From: Parapedobacter deserti
GTDB taxonomy: Bacteria > Bacteroidota > Bacteroidia > Sphingobacteriales > Sphingobacteriaceae
NCBI RefSeq assembly: GCF_042646065.1
Contig: NZ_JBHRTA010000009.1
Span: forward strand, 62,001-126,000
Direction: 5' to 3'
DNA length: 64,000 bases
The notes below the pieces were generated by a model that was not told the origin of the DNA, made no database searches, and was given only the letters and a program-made list of their open reading frames with translations. Shown one piece after another: positions 24,813-33,923 of this stretch. The position numbers and the translations under genes were made by a program. The number at the start of each line of letters is the position of its first letter. The first letter of the stretch is position 1.

Positions 24813-26141
24813 ATGAGCATACCGGAACGTTTTGTCCAATATCTTCGCGAACAGGCCTTATGCCAACCGCATGAGCGTATTCTACTCGCAGTGAGCGGTG
24901 GTAAGGATTCGGTATTGATGGCCCATCTGTTTGCAGAAGCGGGATATAGTATCGGCATCGCGCATTGCAACTTCCGGTTGCGCGGAATAGAGTCGGATGC
25001 AGACCAAGCGCTGGTATATGAACTCGCTAGGCAGCTGGACGTCCCGTTTTTCACGAAGGGATTTGACACAGCGATACATGCACAGAGTCAGGGAATTTCC
25101 ATACAAATGGCAGCACGAGACCTGCGCTACGAATGGTTCGAATTGATCCGAGCAACAGGGGGATATGACTATATTGCCGTGGGGCAGCACCGGAACGACC
25201 ACGTGGAAACGCTGCTGCTCAATCTCGTGCGTGGCACGGGCTTGGCAGGGCTGCGTGGCATACGGCCTAAACGCGATCGTATCATCCGTCCATTGCTCTT
25301 TCTTGATGCGGAGGAAGTAGCAACTTATGTGCAGGAACGGCAGCTGGCTTACCGCGATGACTCATCCAACCTATCTACCAAATATGCGCGTAACAAGATT
25401 AGAATGGAAGTGATTCCCAGGTTGAAGGAACTGAACCCCGACCTTGAACGTGCCGTTTCGGAAAGCATGGAGCGCTTAGCTAATGCTCATTCGGTGTTGC
25501 AAGAATATGTAGCTCAGCTGCGCTGCCAACTGTTAGCGCGGCGTAGCGACCAGGAATGGCACATACCAATCGACGGGTTGTTGGCGTTGAATCCACGGCG
25601 GTTTTTGATGTACGAGCTGCTCAGACCCTTCGGATTCTCAGAAGCAGTGCTGGGCGATCTGGAAAGAGCATTGCCCGGTACTTCTGGCAAGCGGTTCTCC
25701 TCAGCTCGATACGTCATACACGTCGACCGTGATGTGCTGATACTGCGCACGATGGAAATGGAGGAAAGCACAGTGGCTACCGTCCAAAATGCAGGCGATA
25801 CGGTCTCATGGTGTGAGTATCGATTTGAATCTGGATGGTCTACCGATACGGCGGTACGCAGCGATGCACACATGGCTCAGCTTGATGCCAGCAAGGTAAT
25901 ATTTCCTGTTCGGATCCGCGCATGGCAAGAAGGCGATGCGTTCCAACCACTCGGCATGGGGGGGCGCAAGAAGCTAAGCGATCTGTTTGTGTCACTTAAA
26001 ATTCCTGTTCACCGAAAACATAAGGTGCCAGTGGTCGTCAATGGCAATGGCGATATTTTGTGGGTGGTGCCCTACCGGATTGATGATCGTTACAAAATTA
26101 CCGCTAAAACAAAAAAAGTATTTACATTAGCATGTTTTTAA
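24813..26141 (+). CDS. tilS: tRNA(Ile)-lysidine synthase
   Basis: Essential tRNA-modifying enzyme that ligates lysine to C34 of tRNA(Ile2), letting it read AUA codons; about 442 aa. The N-terminal PP-loop ATP-pyrophosphatase domain carries SGGKDS (about residue 28) and the family segments AHCNFRLRG and GQHRNDHVETLLLNLVRG. The C-terminal TilS domain includes RAWQEGDAFQPLGMGGRKKL and the KIPVHRK segment. The ATG at 24813 is chosen over a TTG nine bases earlier, because the TTG is part of the -7 element. It is divergent from the OstA-like gene and heads a short same-strand cluster. Confidence 0.96.
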   Translation: MSIPERFVQYLREQALCQPHERILLAVSGGKDSVLMAHLFAEAGYSIGIAHCNFRLRGIESDADQALVYELARQLDVPFFTKGFDTAIHAQSQGISIQMAARDLRYEWFELIRATGGYDYIAVGQHRNDHVETLLLNLVRGTGLAGLRGIRPKRDRIIRPLLFLDAEEVATYVQERQLAYRDDSSNLSTKYARNKIRMEVIPRLKELNPDLERAVSESMERLANAHSVLQEYVAQLRCQLLARRSDQEWHIPIDGLLALNPRRFLMYELLRPFGFSEAVLGDLERALPGTSGKRFSSARYVIHVDRDVLILRTMEMEESTVATVQNAGDTVSWCEYRFESGWSTDTAVRSDAHMAQLDASKVIFPVRIRAWQEGDAFQPLGMGGRKKLSDLFVSLKIPVHRKHKVPVVVNGNGDILWVVPYRIDDRYKITAKTKKVFTLACF

Positions 26142-26145
26142 AGCG

Positions 26146-26631
26146 ATGACCGAAAAAACATTATATGTCGAAAACCAATATATGGGACGCGACCGTGGTT
26201 GGGTAAGTGTGCGGTTAGTGCTGGCATTGTTTTGCTTCGTGGCTTATTATATTAATATCGAGCGTGAAAATGAAAGCCAGTTATTCCTTATCGTAGGTAT
26301 TGCTATCATTTTCGTTTCCATTGTGATGATATATATGCTTCACTATCGGATCACGGTGGCGGAGGGTAGCGTGAAATTGAGTGGGCTATGGACGACCCGT
26401 CTGGTAAAGATTGACCTGAGCAGTATTGTAAAGGTGGAAAGCAAACCGTATAGCAAATTTTTCATCAATAATCCGGTATATAACCTTCACCAACGAGGAC
26501 GGATTAAATTCTACGCAGGAGGTAAAGATGCCGTCTGGCTTACCGACCGTGACGGCCTGATATACATTATCGGCACGCAACGGCAGGTGGAGCTGCATCA
26601 AGCCATCCTGAAAGCTAAATCGAAATCTTAG
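26146..26631 (+). CDS. Small membrane protein with PH-like cytoplasmic domain
   Basis: Conserved-type protein of 161 aa that starts 4 bases after the tilS stop. Two transmembrane helices lie at about 20-38 and 46-66. The remaining 95 residues form a beta-rich segment (ITVAEGSVKLSGLWTTRLVK, IDLSSIVKVESKPYSKFF, WLTDRDGLIYIIG) that resembles bacterial PH-like domains. There are no catalytic motifs. The tight spacing to tilS suggests co-transcription. The function is unknown. Confidence 0.8.
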   Translation: MTEKTLYVENQYMGRDRGWVSVRLVLALFCFVAYYINIERENESQLFLIVGIAIIFVSIVMIYMLHYRITVAEGSVKLSGLWTTRLVKIDLSSIVKVESKPYSKFFINNPVYNLHQRGRIKFYAGGKDAVWLTDRDGLIYIIGTQRQVELHQAILKAKSKS

Positions 26632-26711
26632 TCCGATAATCGGGTTTGTCAGTGACGCGTTAAAGTTGGCTAATTGCGGATCGGGAGTTAAAACATTAAA
26701 TTTTTTTTTCC

Positions 26712-26719
26712 TATGTTTG
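26712..26719 (+). promoter_or_regulatory. -7 element TATGTTTG directly before the DUF4834 gene
   Basis: Exact TAnnTTTG match ending 7 bases before the ATG at 26727, predicting a leader of only about 0-3 bases. Confidence 0.55.
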
Positions 26720-26726
26720 TGCTAAT

Positions 26727-27023
26727 ATGGGATTATTAAAATTTTTATTCATCGCAATCATCGTCCTTTGGCTGGTACGCATAACGGCGCGGCTTCTTTT
26801 CCCATGGGCGATGCGCAAGATGGCTGAGAAAGTAATGGGCGATGCCCAACGCCAATACCAACAACGGAGCGACTCCTACCGCAACGGAAGCACACGGCAG
26901 CAACGTCAGTCCGATCAGAAGGTACGTATTGATTATATGCCGCCCCAAAATAAGTCTAAGCAAGGTGCGAAAACTGCGGGAGAGTTCGTCGAATTTGAGG
27001 AGATCAAATCCTCTGCAGAATAG
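26727..27023 (+). CDS. DUF4834 family membrane-anchored small protein
   Basis: Protein of 98 aa. One N-terminal hydrophobic helix (LKFLFIAIIVLWLVRITARL) is followed by a charged, Gln-rich stretch (KVMGDAQRQYQQRS) and the segment VRIDYMPPQNK, which is typical of the DUF4834 family of Bacteroidota. The acidic tail (EFVEFEEIK) is also characteristic. The function is unknown. It lies between tilS and recF and has its own promoter element. Confidence 0.85.
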   Translation: MGLLKFLFIAIIVLWLVRITARLLFPWAMRKMAEKVMGDAQRQYQQRSDSYRNGSTRQQRQSDQKVRIDYMPPQNKSKQGAKTAGEFVEFEEIKSSAE

Positions 27024-27036
27024 CCTACAAAAACCT

Positions 27037-27044
27037 TACCTTTG
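27037..27044 (+). promoter_or_regulatory. -7 element TACCTTTG directly before recF
   Basis: Exact TAnnTTTG match ending 5 bases before the ATG at 27050, again predicting a leaderless message. Confidence 0.6.
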
Positions 27045-27049
27045 CAGGC

Positions 27050-28165
27050 ATGTGGCTGAAACAACTGTCTGTCCTTAATTTCAAGAACTATGCGGAGGCC
27101 ACGCTCCATTTTTCTCCGGACGTAAATGCATTTACGGGTAGTAATGGGGCGGGAAAGACCAACCTTTTGGATGCCATCCACTACCTTTCCTTATGTAAGA
27201 GTTATTTTAACCCCGTGGATTCTCAACAGATTCGGCAGGGGGATGATTGGTTCATGGTGCAGGGTGAGTTTGACAAAGACGGGAAGACCGACCTTGTGGC
27301 ATGTAGCCTGAAGCGCAACCAAAAGAAGCAGTTCCGGAAAAACAAGAAGGAATACACCCGCCTGGCAGATCACATCGGCCTTTTTCCCCTGGTTATGATT
27401 TCGCCCAGCGACTCGACTATCGTGACAGAGGGCAGTGAAGAGCGCCGCCGCTTCGTAGATAACGTAATTTCCCAAACCGATCTCCTTTACCTTGACCGGT
27501 TAATCGCCTACAACCACTGCCTCGTGCAGCGCAATAGCTTGCTGAAGCAGGCTGCCAAAGGCGGTACATTAGATAAGGGGCTGTTAGATGTGCTGGATAC
27601 GCAGCTGGTGGAGCTCGGCACCCCGATTTTCGAGAAGCGGAAGGTGTTTATGGATGAATTCATCCCTGAATTCATCCGACATTATGAATTCCTGACCGAG
27701 ACTGCCGAACACGTATCACTGGTGTATGAATCGCAGCTCATGGAAGATGATTTCGGAGACTTGCTCGGCCAAAATCTGCCACGAGACCGCGCCCTTGAGC
27801 GCACCACCGTGGGAGTACACAAGGACGACTTGTTGTTTTCCATTCATCAAGATATGCCGTTAAAGAAATTCGGTTCACAAGGACAACAAAAATCGTTTCT
27901 TATCGCGCTTAAATTGGCGCAATACAGCTTTCTGCATAAACAAAAGGCGTTTAAACCGCTGTTGCTACTCGATGATATCTTCGATAAGTTGGATGAAAAG
28001 CGCATCCGCAAACTGATGCAAATGGTGTCTGCAGATGATTTCGGCCAGATATTCCTTACCGATACCGATGCCACACGGATAAGTCGTATCTTTGAAGCAC
28101 TAAACCGTGACGTCCGTATTTTCGGAATCAGCCATGGCGCGGTAAACCAACGGGAAATAGCATGA
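27050..28165 (+). CDS. recF: DNA replication/repair protein RecF
   Basis: SMC-like ATPase of the RecFOR pathway that loads RecA onto gapped DNA, 371 aa, normal length. The Walker A motif is GSNGAGKTNLLDAI, the ABC-type signature region is KFGSQGQQKSFLIAL, and Walker B is LLLLDDIFDKLD. It begins with the family-typical MWLKQLSVLNFKNY. The stop codon overlaps the start of the DUF721 gene (ATGA), so the two are translationally coupled. Confidence 0.97.
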   Translation: MWLKQLSVLNFKNYAEATLHFSPDVNAFTGSNGAGKTNLLDAIHYLSLCKSYFNPVDSQQIRQGDDWFMVQGEFDKDGKTDLVACSLKRNQKKQFRKNKKEYTRLADHIGLFPLVMISPSDSTIVTEGSEERRRFVDNVISQTDLLYLDRLIAYNHCLVQRNSLLKQAAKGGTLDKGLLDVLDTQLVELGTPIFEKRKVFMDEFIPEFIRHYEFLTETAEHVSLVYESQLMEDDFGDLLGQNLPRDRALERTTVGVHKDDLLFSIHQDMPLKKFGSQGQQKSFLIALKLAQYSFLHKQKAFKPLLLLDDIFDKLDEKRIRKLMQMVSADDFGQIFLTDTDATRISRIFEALNRDVRIFGISHGAVNQREIA

Positions 28166-28455
28166 GCAGTCGTGGTAAGGATATGACCATTAAAGAGGCC
28201 ATCGAGAAGATGCTCGACGTGTATAAACTGCGCCGTAGGTTTGACGAAACCGCACTGATTTCCGCTTGGCCGCAATTGATGGGTAATGCGATAGCAAACC
28301 GCACTAAGCAGCTTTATGTCAGGGATAAGAAGCTATTTGTCCGTGTAGAATCGTCGGTCATAAAAAATGAGCTGCTATTGATGCGCTCCCAAATAATCGG
28401 CCGAATGAATGAGCACGTGGGCCAGGTCGTGATTGAAGATCTCGTGGTGCTGTAG
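28162..28455 (+). CDS. DUF721 (DciA-like) protein
   Basis: Small protein of 97 aa that overlaps recF by 4 bases. The DUF721 pattern is visible: a helix TIKEAIEKMLDVYKLRRRFD, the WPQLMGNAIANRTKQLYVRD core, and the final strand-helix LFVRVESSVIKNELLLMRSQ. DUF721 includes DciA, the ancestral loader of the DnaB replicative helicase. Its coupling to recF is consistent with a role at replication forks, but the assignment to DciA itself is inference. Confidence 0.88.
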   Translation: MSSRGKDMTIKEAIEKMLDVYKLRRRFDETALISAWPQLMGNAIANRTKQLYVRDKKLFVRVESSVIKNELLLMRSQIIGRMNEHVGQVVIEDLVVL

Positions 28456-28456
28456 G

Positions 28457-29155
28457 TTAAGGTATTGAAAGGATGAACCCCACACCGTAGATATTTTCGA
28501 TCGTGGTTTTTGAAGTGGAGTGCCGCAACAGCTTACGCAATCGTGAAATGAATACATCTAAGCTGCGGCCCATAAAGTAATCGTTCTCTCCCCAAAAGCG
28601 AACAAGGAGGTCTTCCCGCTTCACAATGGTGTTGCGGTGGATGTAGAGGTATTCGAGTAGCTCGGCCTCTCGCTGTGTCAGCGTTGTTTTGGAGTGCCCA
28701 GCAATGGTGATGCTTAGCGATTCCATATTGAGGGTAATATCACCAATTTCAATGCTATTGGAACGAGGTTTTTCTTCAATGGTATGCGTCCGCCGGGTAA
28801 TGTTGCGTATCCGAAGGACCAGCTCGTCGATGTCAAACGGCTTGGTAATATAATCCATTGCCCCAATATTCAGTCCATGCAGCTTGTCCTGTTTTTCTTT
28901 ACGTGCGGTGAGAAAGAGGAAGACCGCATTTTTGTCGTATTCTGTGATTTTACGGGCCAAGTCAAAACCATTGATGTCCGGTAGTTGGATATCGATGATG
29001 AGCAGGCTGTAGGCATCAGGATCAATTGCGTATGCCTCATAAGCATTTTTGCCGGTTGTGCACCAAGTTACCTCGAAATTCATGGCCTCCAGATATTGCT
29101 TGGTAACGTTGCCTAAATCGGCTTCGTCCTCTATATACAATAGTTTCGATCTCAT
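28457..29155 (-). CDS. OmpR-family response regulator
   Basis: Two-component response regulator of 232 aa. The N-terminal receiver domain has the phospho-acceptor Asp in LLIIDIQLPDINGFD and the conserved Lys in YITKPFD. The C-terminal winged-helix DNA-binding domain includes LTQREAELLEYLYIHRN and GRSLDVFISRLRKLL. It starts 13 bases after its cognate kinase stops, so the two form an operon. The pair resembles the RprX/RprY class of Bacteroidota; the regulon is not evident from the sequence. Confidence 0.94.
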   Translation of the reverse strand: MRSKLLYIEDEADLGNVTKQYLEAMNFEVTWCTTGKNAYEAYAIDPDAYSLLIIDIQLPDINGFDLARKITEYDKNAVFLFLTARKEKQDKLHGLNIGAMDYITKPFDIDELVLRIRNITRRTHTIEEKPRSNSIEIGDITLNMESLSITIAGHSKTTLTQREAELLEYLYIHRNTIVKREDLLVRFWGENDYFMGRSLDVFISRLRKLLRHSTSKTTIENIYGVGFILSIP

Positions 29156-29168
29156 ATCTGTATCTGTT

Positions 29169-30593
29169 TTATAAGGGGATGTGGATGGTAAATCGACTGC
29201 CCACCTGTTCTTTGCTAGCTACCGAAAGCGTCCACCCGTGACTTTTGATACATTGGTAGGTATAATAGAGCCCCAACCCTAAGCCCGATACATGTGGAGC
29301 GCCTTGCCGTTGAAAACGGTAAAATTTCTCGAATATGTGCTCGATTTCGCTATCAGGTATTCCCGTTCCATTGTCGGAGATCTGCAGGTTGATCACACCG
29401 TCGCTGACCTCGGGGTCTACCGTGATGCGCTTGTGTTCACTGCTGTTGTACTTAATGGCATTGTCAAAAAGGTTGAATAGCATCGTAGTGAAGAAAAAAC
29501 GATTCAATTCGACAATAAGCGGCGCTTTTGCAGCGTTCAATCTGACAGCAATATCTTGTGCAGATAACTTTACATTGTAATCTGTGATTATCTCATCCAG
29601 CAACTGATTGAGCTCGCAGGGCTCTTTCTGCAATGAGGTATTGTCCATCTTGGTGATATCCATCACTTGGTCGAAAAGTTTTTGCAGACGCAATGATTGG
29701 CGTTCGATGATTTTAGTTAGCGGTTTGATGTTTTCCCCGTCGGCGAGTATCTTGTCATTCTGCATGTTTTTGGTGGCCACGATAATGGTGGAGAGCGGCG
29801 TATTGAATTCATGCGTAATGCTGTTGAGAAAGTCAGACTTCATATCTGCAAGTTTTCTCTGACGTAGCCAATTGCGGTAGGTGACATAATAAATGAAAAC
29901 GACACAGCTAATGGCAAACAGTGCTAAGAGGAACGTGGGCATCATTAACTGCACAATGTGCCAGATACGATTTTGATGATCGGCATGCAGCGAAAAAGTC
30001 ATCCAGTAATTGTAATCCGAGGTTGAGCTGACGGTAAGGCGGGTGATTTGATTCTGTGGCAGTGGCCGCCGTAGGGCTCCACCGATGTACATGCCATAGC
30101 GGGTCCCCAGGCTGTCTGGCATAAACGGGTAGGGTTGGTTAGGTCGGTATATATCGACCACGTTGTCGTTGCTGAATACCAGCTGGATGCTATTGATGGT
30201 TAGTAGATATTCGAGCTCGGGATCGAGATGATATTCAGTTTTAATCTCGGCAAACAGACTGTCCATCGTGTTGCCCGCACGGAGCGAGTGGAACATACTA
30301 TCCAGCACCCGGTTTTTATACCGCTCGAAGGAATCGAGATCGTGTTGGTACGCAGCCTCCAACGCGTGAATATGCGTCATCAGGTAGCGGTCTGTGATGG
30401 CGACCCCGCCAGGAAACACCTTGTCATTGCGGATGCGCTGCGTATATCGTTCGTTGATGAGCGCCTTTTCCACGGCCTGATACTGCTCGTTCCTTAGCCT
30501 GAACGTATTGTACGTCAAGTAAAATAATACCGATGTAAGGACGACAAAGCCCAACAGTGAAATGCTTTTATGTACCCCCAACGTATATGTCAT
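29169..30593 (-). CDS. Membrane sensor histidine kinase
   Basis: Sensor kinase of 474 aa. It has a transmembrane helix at about 10-27, a periplasmic sensor region of about 180 residues without a recognised domain, and a second transmembrane helix at about 215-238. The HisKA domain has its phospho-acceptor in FLNSITHEFNTPLSTIIV. The HATPase domain shows FDNAIKYN, DNGTGIPD and GLGLGLYYTYQ. No HAMP linker is obvious. It is the first gene of the kinase/regulator pair. Confidence 0.93.
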   Translation of the reverse strand: MTYTLGVHKSISLLGFVVLTSVLFYLTYNTFRLRNEQYQAVEKALINERYTQRIRNDKVFPGGVAITDRYLMTHIHALEAAYQHDLDSFERYKNRVLDSMFHSLRAGNTMDSLFAEIKTEYHLDPELEYLLTINSIQLVFSNDNVVDIYRPNQPYPFMPDSLGTRYGMYIGGALRRPLPQNQITRLTVSSTSDYNYWMTFSLHADHQNRIWHIVQLMMPTFLLALFAISCVVFIYYVTYRNWLRQRKLADMKSDFLNSITHEFNTPLSTIIVATKNMQNDKILADGENIKPLTKIIERQSLRLQKLFDQVMDITKMDNTSLQKEPCELNQLLDEIITDYNVKLSAQDIAVRLNAAKAPLIVELNRFFFTTMLFNLFDNAIKYNSSEHKRITVDPEVSDGVINLQISDNGTGIPDSEIEHIFEKFYRFQRQGAPHVSGLGLGLYYTYQCIKSHGWTLSVASKEQVGSRFTIHIPL

Positions 30594-30735
30594 CGATCGG
30601 ATTGGCTAACCAAAGGCCGTAATATAAGCGAATATAGTAATGAAATCGGGAGAGCGTGCATGTGAAGTCCGGCTATTTGATTTTTATTAACATTTCATTG
30701 GGCTTTTGTTAACAGGATTAAATGGCTGAGTGTGT

Positions 30736-30743
30736 TATTTTTG
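30736..30743 (+). promoter_or_regulatory. -7 element TATTTTTG for the basic secretory protein gene
   Basis: Exact TAnnTTTG match about 105 bases upstream of the preferred start at 30849. It also shows that an earlier in-frame TTG at 30732 lies upstream of the transcript start and is not used. Confidence 0.45.
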
Positions 30744-30848
30744 TTATCAGTAAACAATCGCATCCTATTAAAACAAGTTGATATGCAATGTGAACGGGCA
30801 ATTTTTGCAATGACAAAGATTGCCCGTTTCAATTTTATTCGTAAAGAG

Positions 30849-31532
30849 ATGATGACACGAATCGCAATGCTTTTCCTGTGGTGTATGGCCTGGCAACTTC
30901 AACTGCATGCTCGTGCAACCACCGAACTGAACAATAGGGACACCCTTGTGCAAGGGGGGGTCCAGCTCATCTTCGTCCAGCAAGATCCAGCATTTGACCC
31001 ACAGGTGGCGGACCGGTTGAAGGCAACGTTTTTTCAGGTGTACCCGGTGCTGGTTGAGACGTTTAATCCCAGTGCGTTGCGCGAGGTGACGCTGACCATT
31101 GATACGGCCTATGACGGGGTTGCGTATGCCCATAACGGGCAGGTTGTCATCAGTCAGGCGTGGTTGAGAAAAATGCCCGGCGATGTGGATGTGGTGACAC
31201 ACGAAGTGATGCACATCGTGCAGGCTTATCCCCGAGGCAACCAACCGGGGTGGCTGGTGGAAGGAATTGCTGACTATGTACGCCATAGATTCGGAATAGA
31301 TAATGCCGGGGCGAACTGGTCACTGCCCGACGTTGCTGATGATCATCACTATACAAACAGCTACCGTATCGCTGCACGTTTTTTGGATTGGATAGAACGC
31401 AAACGCAAGCCCGGATTAGTGAAAACACTTGATGACGCATTGCGCAACCGAACCTATTCGGAAGCAATTTGGAAGAGCGAAACCGGGTTGGGATTGGATG
31501 AACTTTGGGCGACCTACACGGAAGACCAGTGA
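30849..31532 (+). CDS. Basic secretory protein (BSP) family putative zinc metallopeptidase
   Basis: Exported protein of about 227 aa. The signal peptide (MLFLWCMAWQLQLHARA) follows the ATG pair at 30849/30852, which is preceded by AAAGAG. The body matches the plant/bacterial basic secretory protein family: the zinc motif HEVMHIVQAY (HExxH) is followed by QPGWLVEGIADYVRHRFG, where the downstream Glu and Asp complete the site, and then TNSYRIAARFLDWIE. Such proteins are predicted extracellular peptidases. It is followed on the same strand, after 52 bases, by the GH92 gene, so the two may be co-expressed. Confidence 0.88.
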   Translation: MMTRIAMLFLWCMAWQLQLHARATTELNNRDTLVQGGVQLIFVQQDPAFDPQVADRLKATFFQVYPVLVETFNPSALREVTLTIDTAYDGVAYAHNGQVVISQAWLRKMPGDVDVVTHEVMHIVQAYPRGNQPGWLVEGIADYVRHRFGIDNAGANWSLPDVADDHHYTNSYRIAARFLDWIERKRKPGLVKTLDDALRNRTYSEAIWKSETGLGLDELWATYTEDQ

Positions 31533-31584
31533 CTCAAGGCACACCATCAGCCGGAGTTACTCGAAACTAAAAACAAGACCATAA

Positions 31585-33879
31585 ATGAAGCTAATACTTT
31601 TCACTTTCCTGTCAGTGACTGCAGGGTGCGTGCAAGCGCAGCTACCTGACAGCTTGGTGCGTTATGTCCAGCCGCTTATTGGTACCGCCAAGATGGGGCA
31701 TACGTTTCCGGGCGCCACCGTCCCTTTTGGGGCAGTGCAGCTTAGTCCCGATACAGATACAATACCCTATGCGGTGGGCGGCAAATACAATCCAGATGTA
31801 TATAAGTACTGCGCCGGATACCAATACGATGATCCCACGATTGTGGGCTTCAGCCATACGCACTTCAGTGGCACGGGGCATTCCGATCTGGGTGATTTTT
31901 TGATCATGCCTACATCAGGCCCGCTGCAGCTCGATCCGGGCGTAGCGGATGCTCCCGAGACAGGCTTCCGTTCGGCTTTTCAACATGCTAACGAAGTGGC
32001 TGAGGCAAATTATTATCGGGTGAAGCTAGACGATCACGGCATCCTTGCTGAGTTGACTACGAGTACCCGCACCGGCTTCCATCGTTATACGTTTCAAGAG
32101 CAGGAGGAGGCTCATATTGTCCTCGACCTGACACACGGCATTTACAATTATGACGATAAGACGGTGTGGACAGTGGTCCGCGTGCTCAATGACAGCACGG
32201 TCACCGGCTATAGGCAGACCAATGGCTGGGCTCGCACACGGACAGTCTTCTTTGCGATGTCGTTTTCGAAGCCCTTCAAAACCTATGGGAGCAAAAATTT
32301 TGACGGCACATCCGTATACCGCGGCTTCTGGCGTAAGTTTGATCAGACGGATAACTTTCCCGACTTAGCTGGACAAAAGCTACGTATGCATTTCGATTTT
32401 GATGTAGCGGCTGGTGAGCAAGTGCACATAAAATTTGCGCTGTCCCCGGTGAGTATGTCTAATGCGCTGGCTAATATGCAGACTGAAATACCGCATTGGG
32501 ACTTTGATCGTACAAAGCGTGAGGGACGTGACTTATGGGAAAAGGAACTTCGCCGAATCGAAGCCAGGTTGCCAACAGAGGCGGACTACGTAAATTTCTA
32601 TACAGCTATGTACCATGCCGCCTTGATGCCCACGGTATATATGGATGTGAATGGACAATACAGGGGGCTCGATTACGAAGTGCATACCGCAAAAGGATTT
32701 AATAGCTATACCTCTTTTTCGTTATGGGATACCTTCCGGGCATTCCATCCGTACCTAAATATTGTCAACCCTTCGCGCAATGCGGATATGGTGGCTTCAA
32801 TGATGGCGCATTTTGACCAGAGCGTGTTGAAAATGCTACCTATTTGGTCACATTACGCCAATGATAATTGGTGTATGAGCGGTTATCATAGCGTGTCGGT
32901 GATTGCCGACGCCATCATCAAAGGCGTATATGAAGGCGATGCCGAGGCGGCGTTAACCGCGTGTGTGGCTACCGCGAATAGTCGGCGCTACGAGGGCATT
33001 GGCGAGTACATCGATCGGGGGTATATCCCTGACGAGGCCAACGGTACTTCGGTTTCCAATACGTTGGAATATGCCTACGACGATTGGTGTATTGCGCAAC
33101 TTGCTAAACACTTAGGAAGAACGGACGTCTATGAAACATTCATCAAACGCTCAGAAAATTGGCGGAACATGTACGATTCTTCAATCGGTTTCATGCGGCC
33201 GCGGCATGCCGATGGAACGTTCCGCAGGGAGTTTGATGTCCTGGAAACACATGGGCAGGGGTTCATTGAGGGCAACACCTGGAATTACAGCCTCTACGTG
33301 CCACAAAACCCAGCGGGGTTAATGGATGTGATGGGAGGACGTGCGGCACTATCCCGATACCTCGACTCCTTGTTTACAATACACCTCCCGGATAAGTTTT
33401 TTGCCAATACGGAAGACATCACGCGTGAGGGCATCATTGGCAACTACGTGCATGGCAATGAACCGGCCCATCACGTTGCATACCTTTATAACATCGCGGG
33501 TGAACCCTGGAAGACGCAGGAGCGAGTGCGAATGATTCTGGAAAACCAATACCATAATGGACCGGATGGTTTGGGCGGAAATGACGACTGCGGACAGATG
33601 AGCGCCTGGTATTTGTTTAGTAGCTTAGGTTTTTATCCGGTATCTCCAGGTTCCGATGAATACTGGCTGGGCAGCCCCTTGGTGCAGTCGGCAACCATCA
33701 ACCTGGAAAACGGGAAGCAATTCACGGTGGAAGCGATGAATCAAAGTGCCAAGAATGTTTATGTGCAGGAGGTACTGCTGAATGGCAAGCCGATGGAAGG
33801 CTATATACTGAAGCATCGCGATATTATAGATGGTGGTCTGTTACAGTTTCGAATGAGCGACAAGCCCGGGAGAAGGTAA
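31585..33879 (+). CDS. Glycoside hydrolase family 92 exo-alpha-mannosidase
   Basis: Exported GH92 enzyme of 764 aa, a calcium-dependent exo-acting alpha-mannosidase family abundant in Bacteroidota that use N-glycans or yeast mannan. The signal sequence ends near VTAGCVQAQ; the Cys could make it a lipoprotein, but the lipobox is weak. Family blocks: LIGTAKMGHTFPGATVPFG near the N-terminus, VGFSHTHFSGTGHSDLGD, SLWDTFRAFHPYLNI, HGNEPAHHVAYLYN, and GGNDDCGQMSAWYLFSSLGF, which contains the catalytic acidic residues. Length and motif order are complete. Together with the GH76 enzyme at 16938 it suggests alpha-mannoside utilisation, although neither gene is linked to a SusCD pair. Confidence 0.95.
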   Translation: MKLILFTFLSVTAGCVQAQLPDSLVRYVQPLIGTAKMGHTFPGATVPFGAVQLSPDTDTIPYAVGGKYNPDVYKYCAGYQYDDPTIVGFSHTHFSGTGHSDLGDFLIMPTSGPLQLDPGVADAPETGFRSAFQHANEVAEANYYRVKLDDHGILAELTTSTRTGFHRYTFQEQEEAHIVLDLTHGIYNYDDKTVWTVVRVLNDSTVTGYRQTNGWARTRTVFFAMSFSKPFKTYGSKNFDGTSVYRGFWRKFDQTDNFPDLAGQKLRMHFDFDVAAGEQVHIKFALSPVSMSNALANMQTEIPHWDFDRTKREGRDLWEKELRRIEARLPTEADYVNFYTAMYHAALMPTVYMDVNGQYRGLDYEVHTAKGFNSYTSFSLWDTFRAFHPYLNIVNPSRNADMVASMMAHFDQSVLKMLPIWSHYANDNWCMSGYHSVSVIADAIIKGVYEGDAEAALTACVATANSRRYEGIGEYIDRGYIPDEANGTSVSNTLEYAYDDWCIAQLAKHLGRTDVYETFIKRSENWRNMYDSSIGFMRPRHADGTFRREFDVLETHGQGFIEGNTWNYSLYVPQNPAGLMDVMGGRAALSRYLDSLFTIHLPDKFFANTEDITREGIIGNYVHGNEPAHHVAYLYNIAGEPWKTQERVRMILENQYHNGPDGLGGNDDCGQMSAWYLFSSLGFYPVSPGSDEYWLGSPLVQSATINLENGKQFTVEAMNQSAKNVYVQEVLLNGKPMEGYILKHRDIIDGGLLQFRMSDKPGRR

Positions 33880-33923
33880 AAGCAGGGGAGTCTCAGAGTC
33901 GTGCGTCAAGTCATTCAGTCGAT

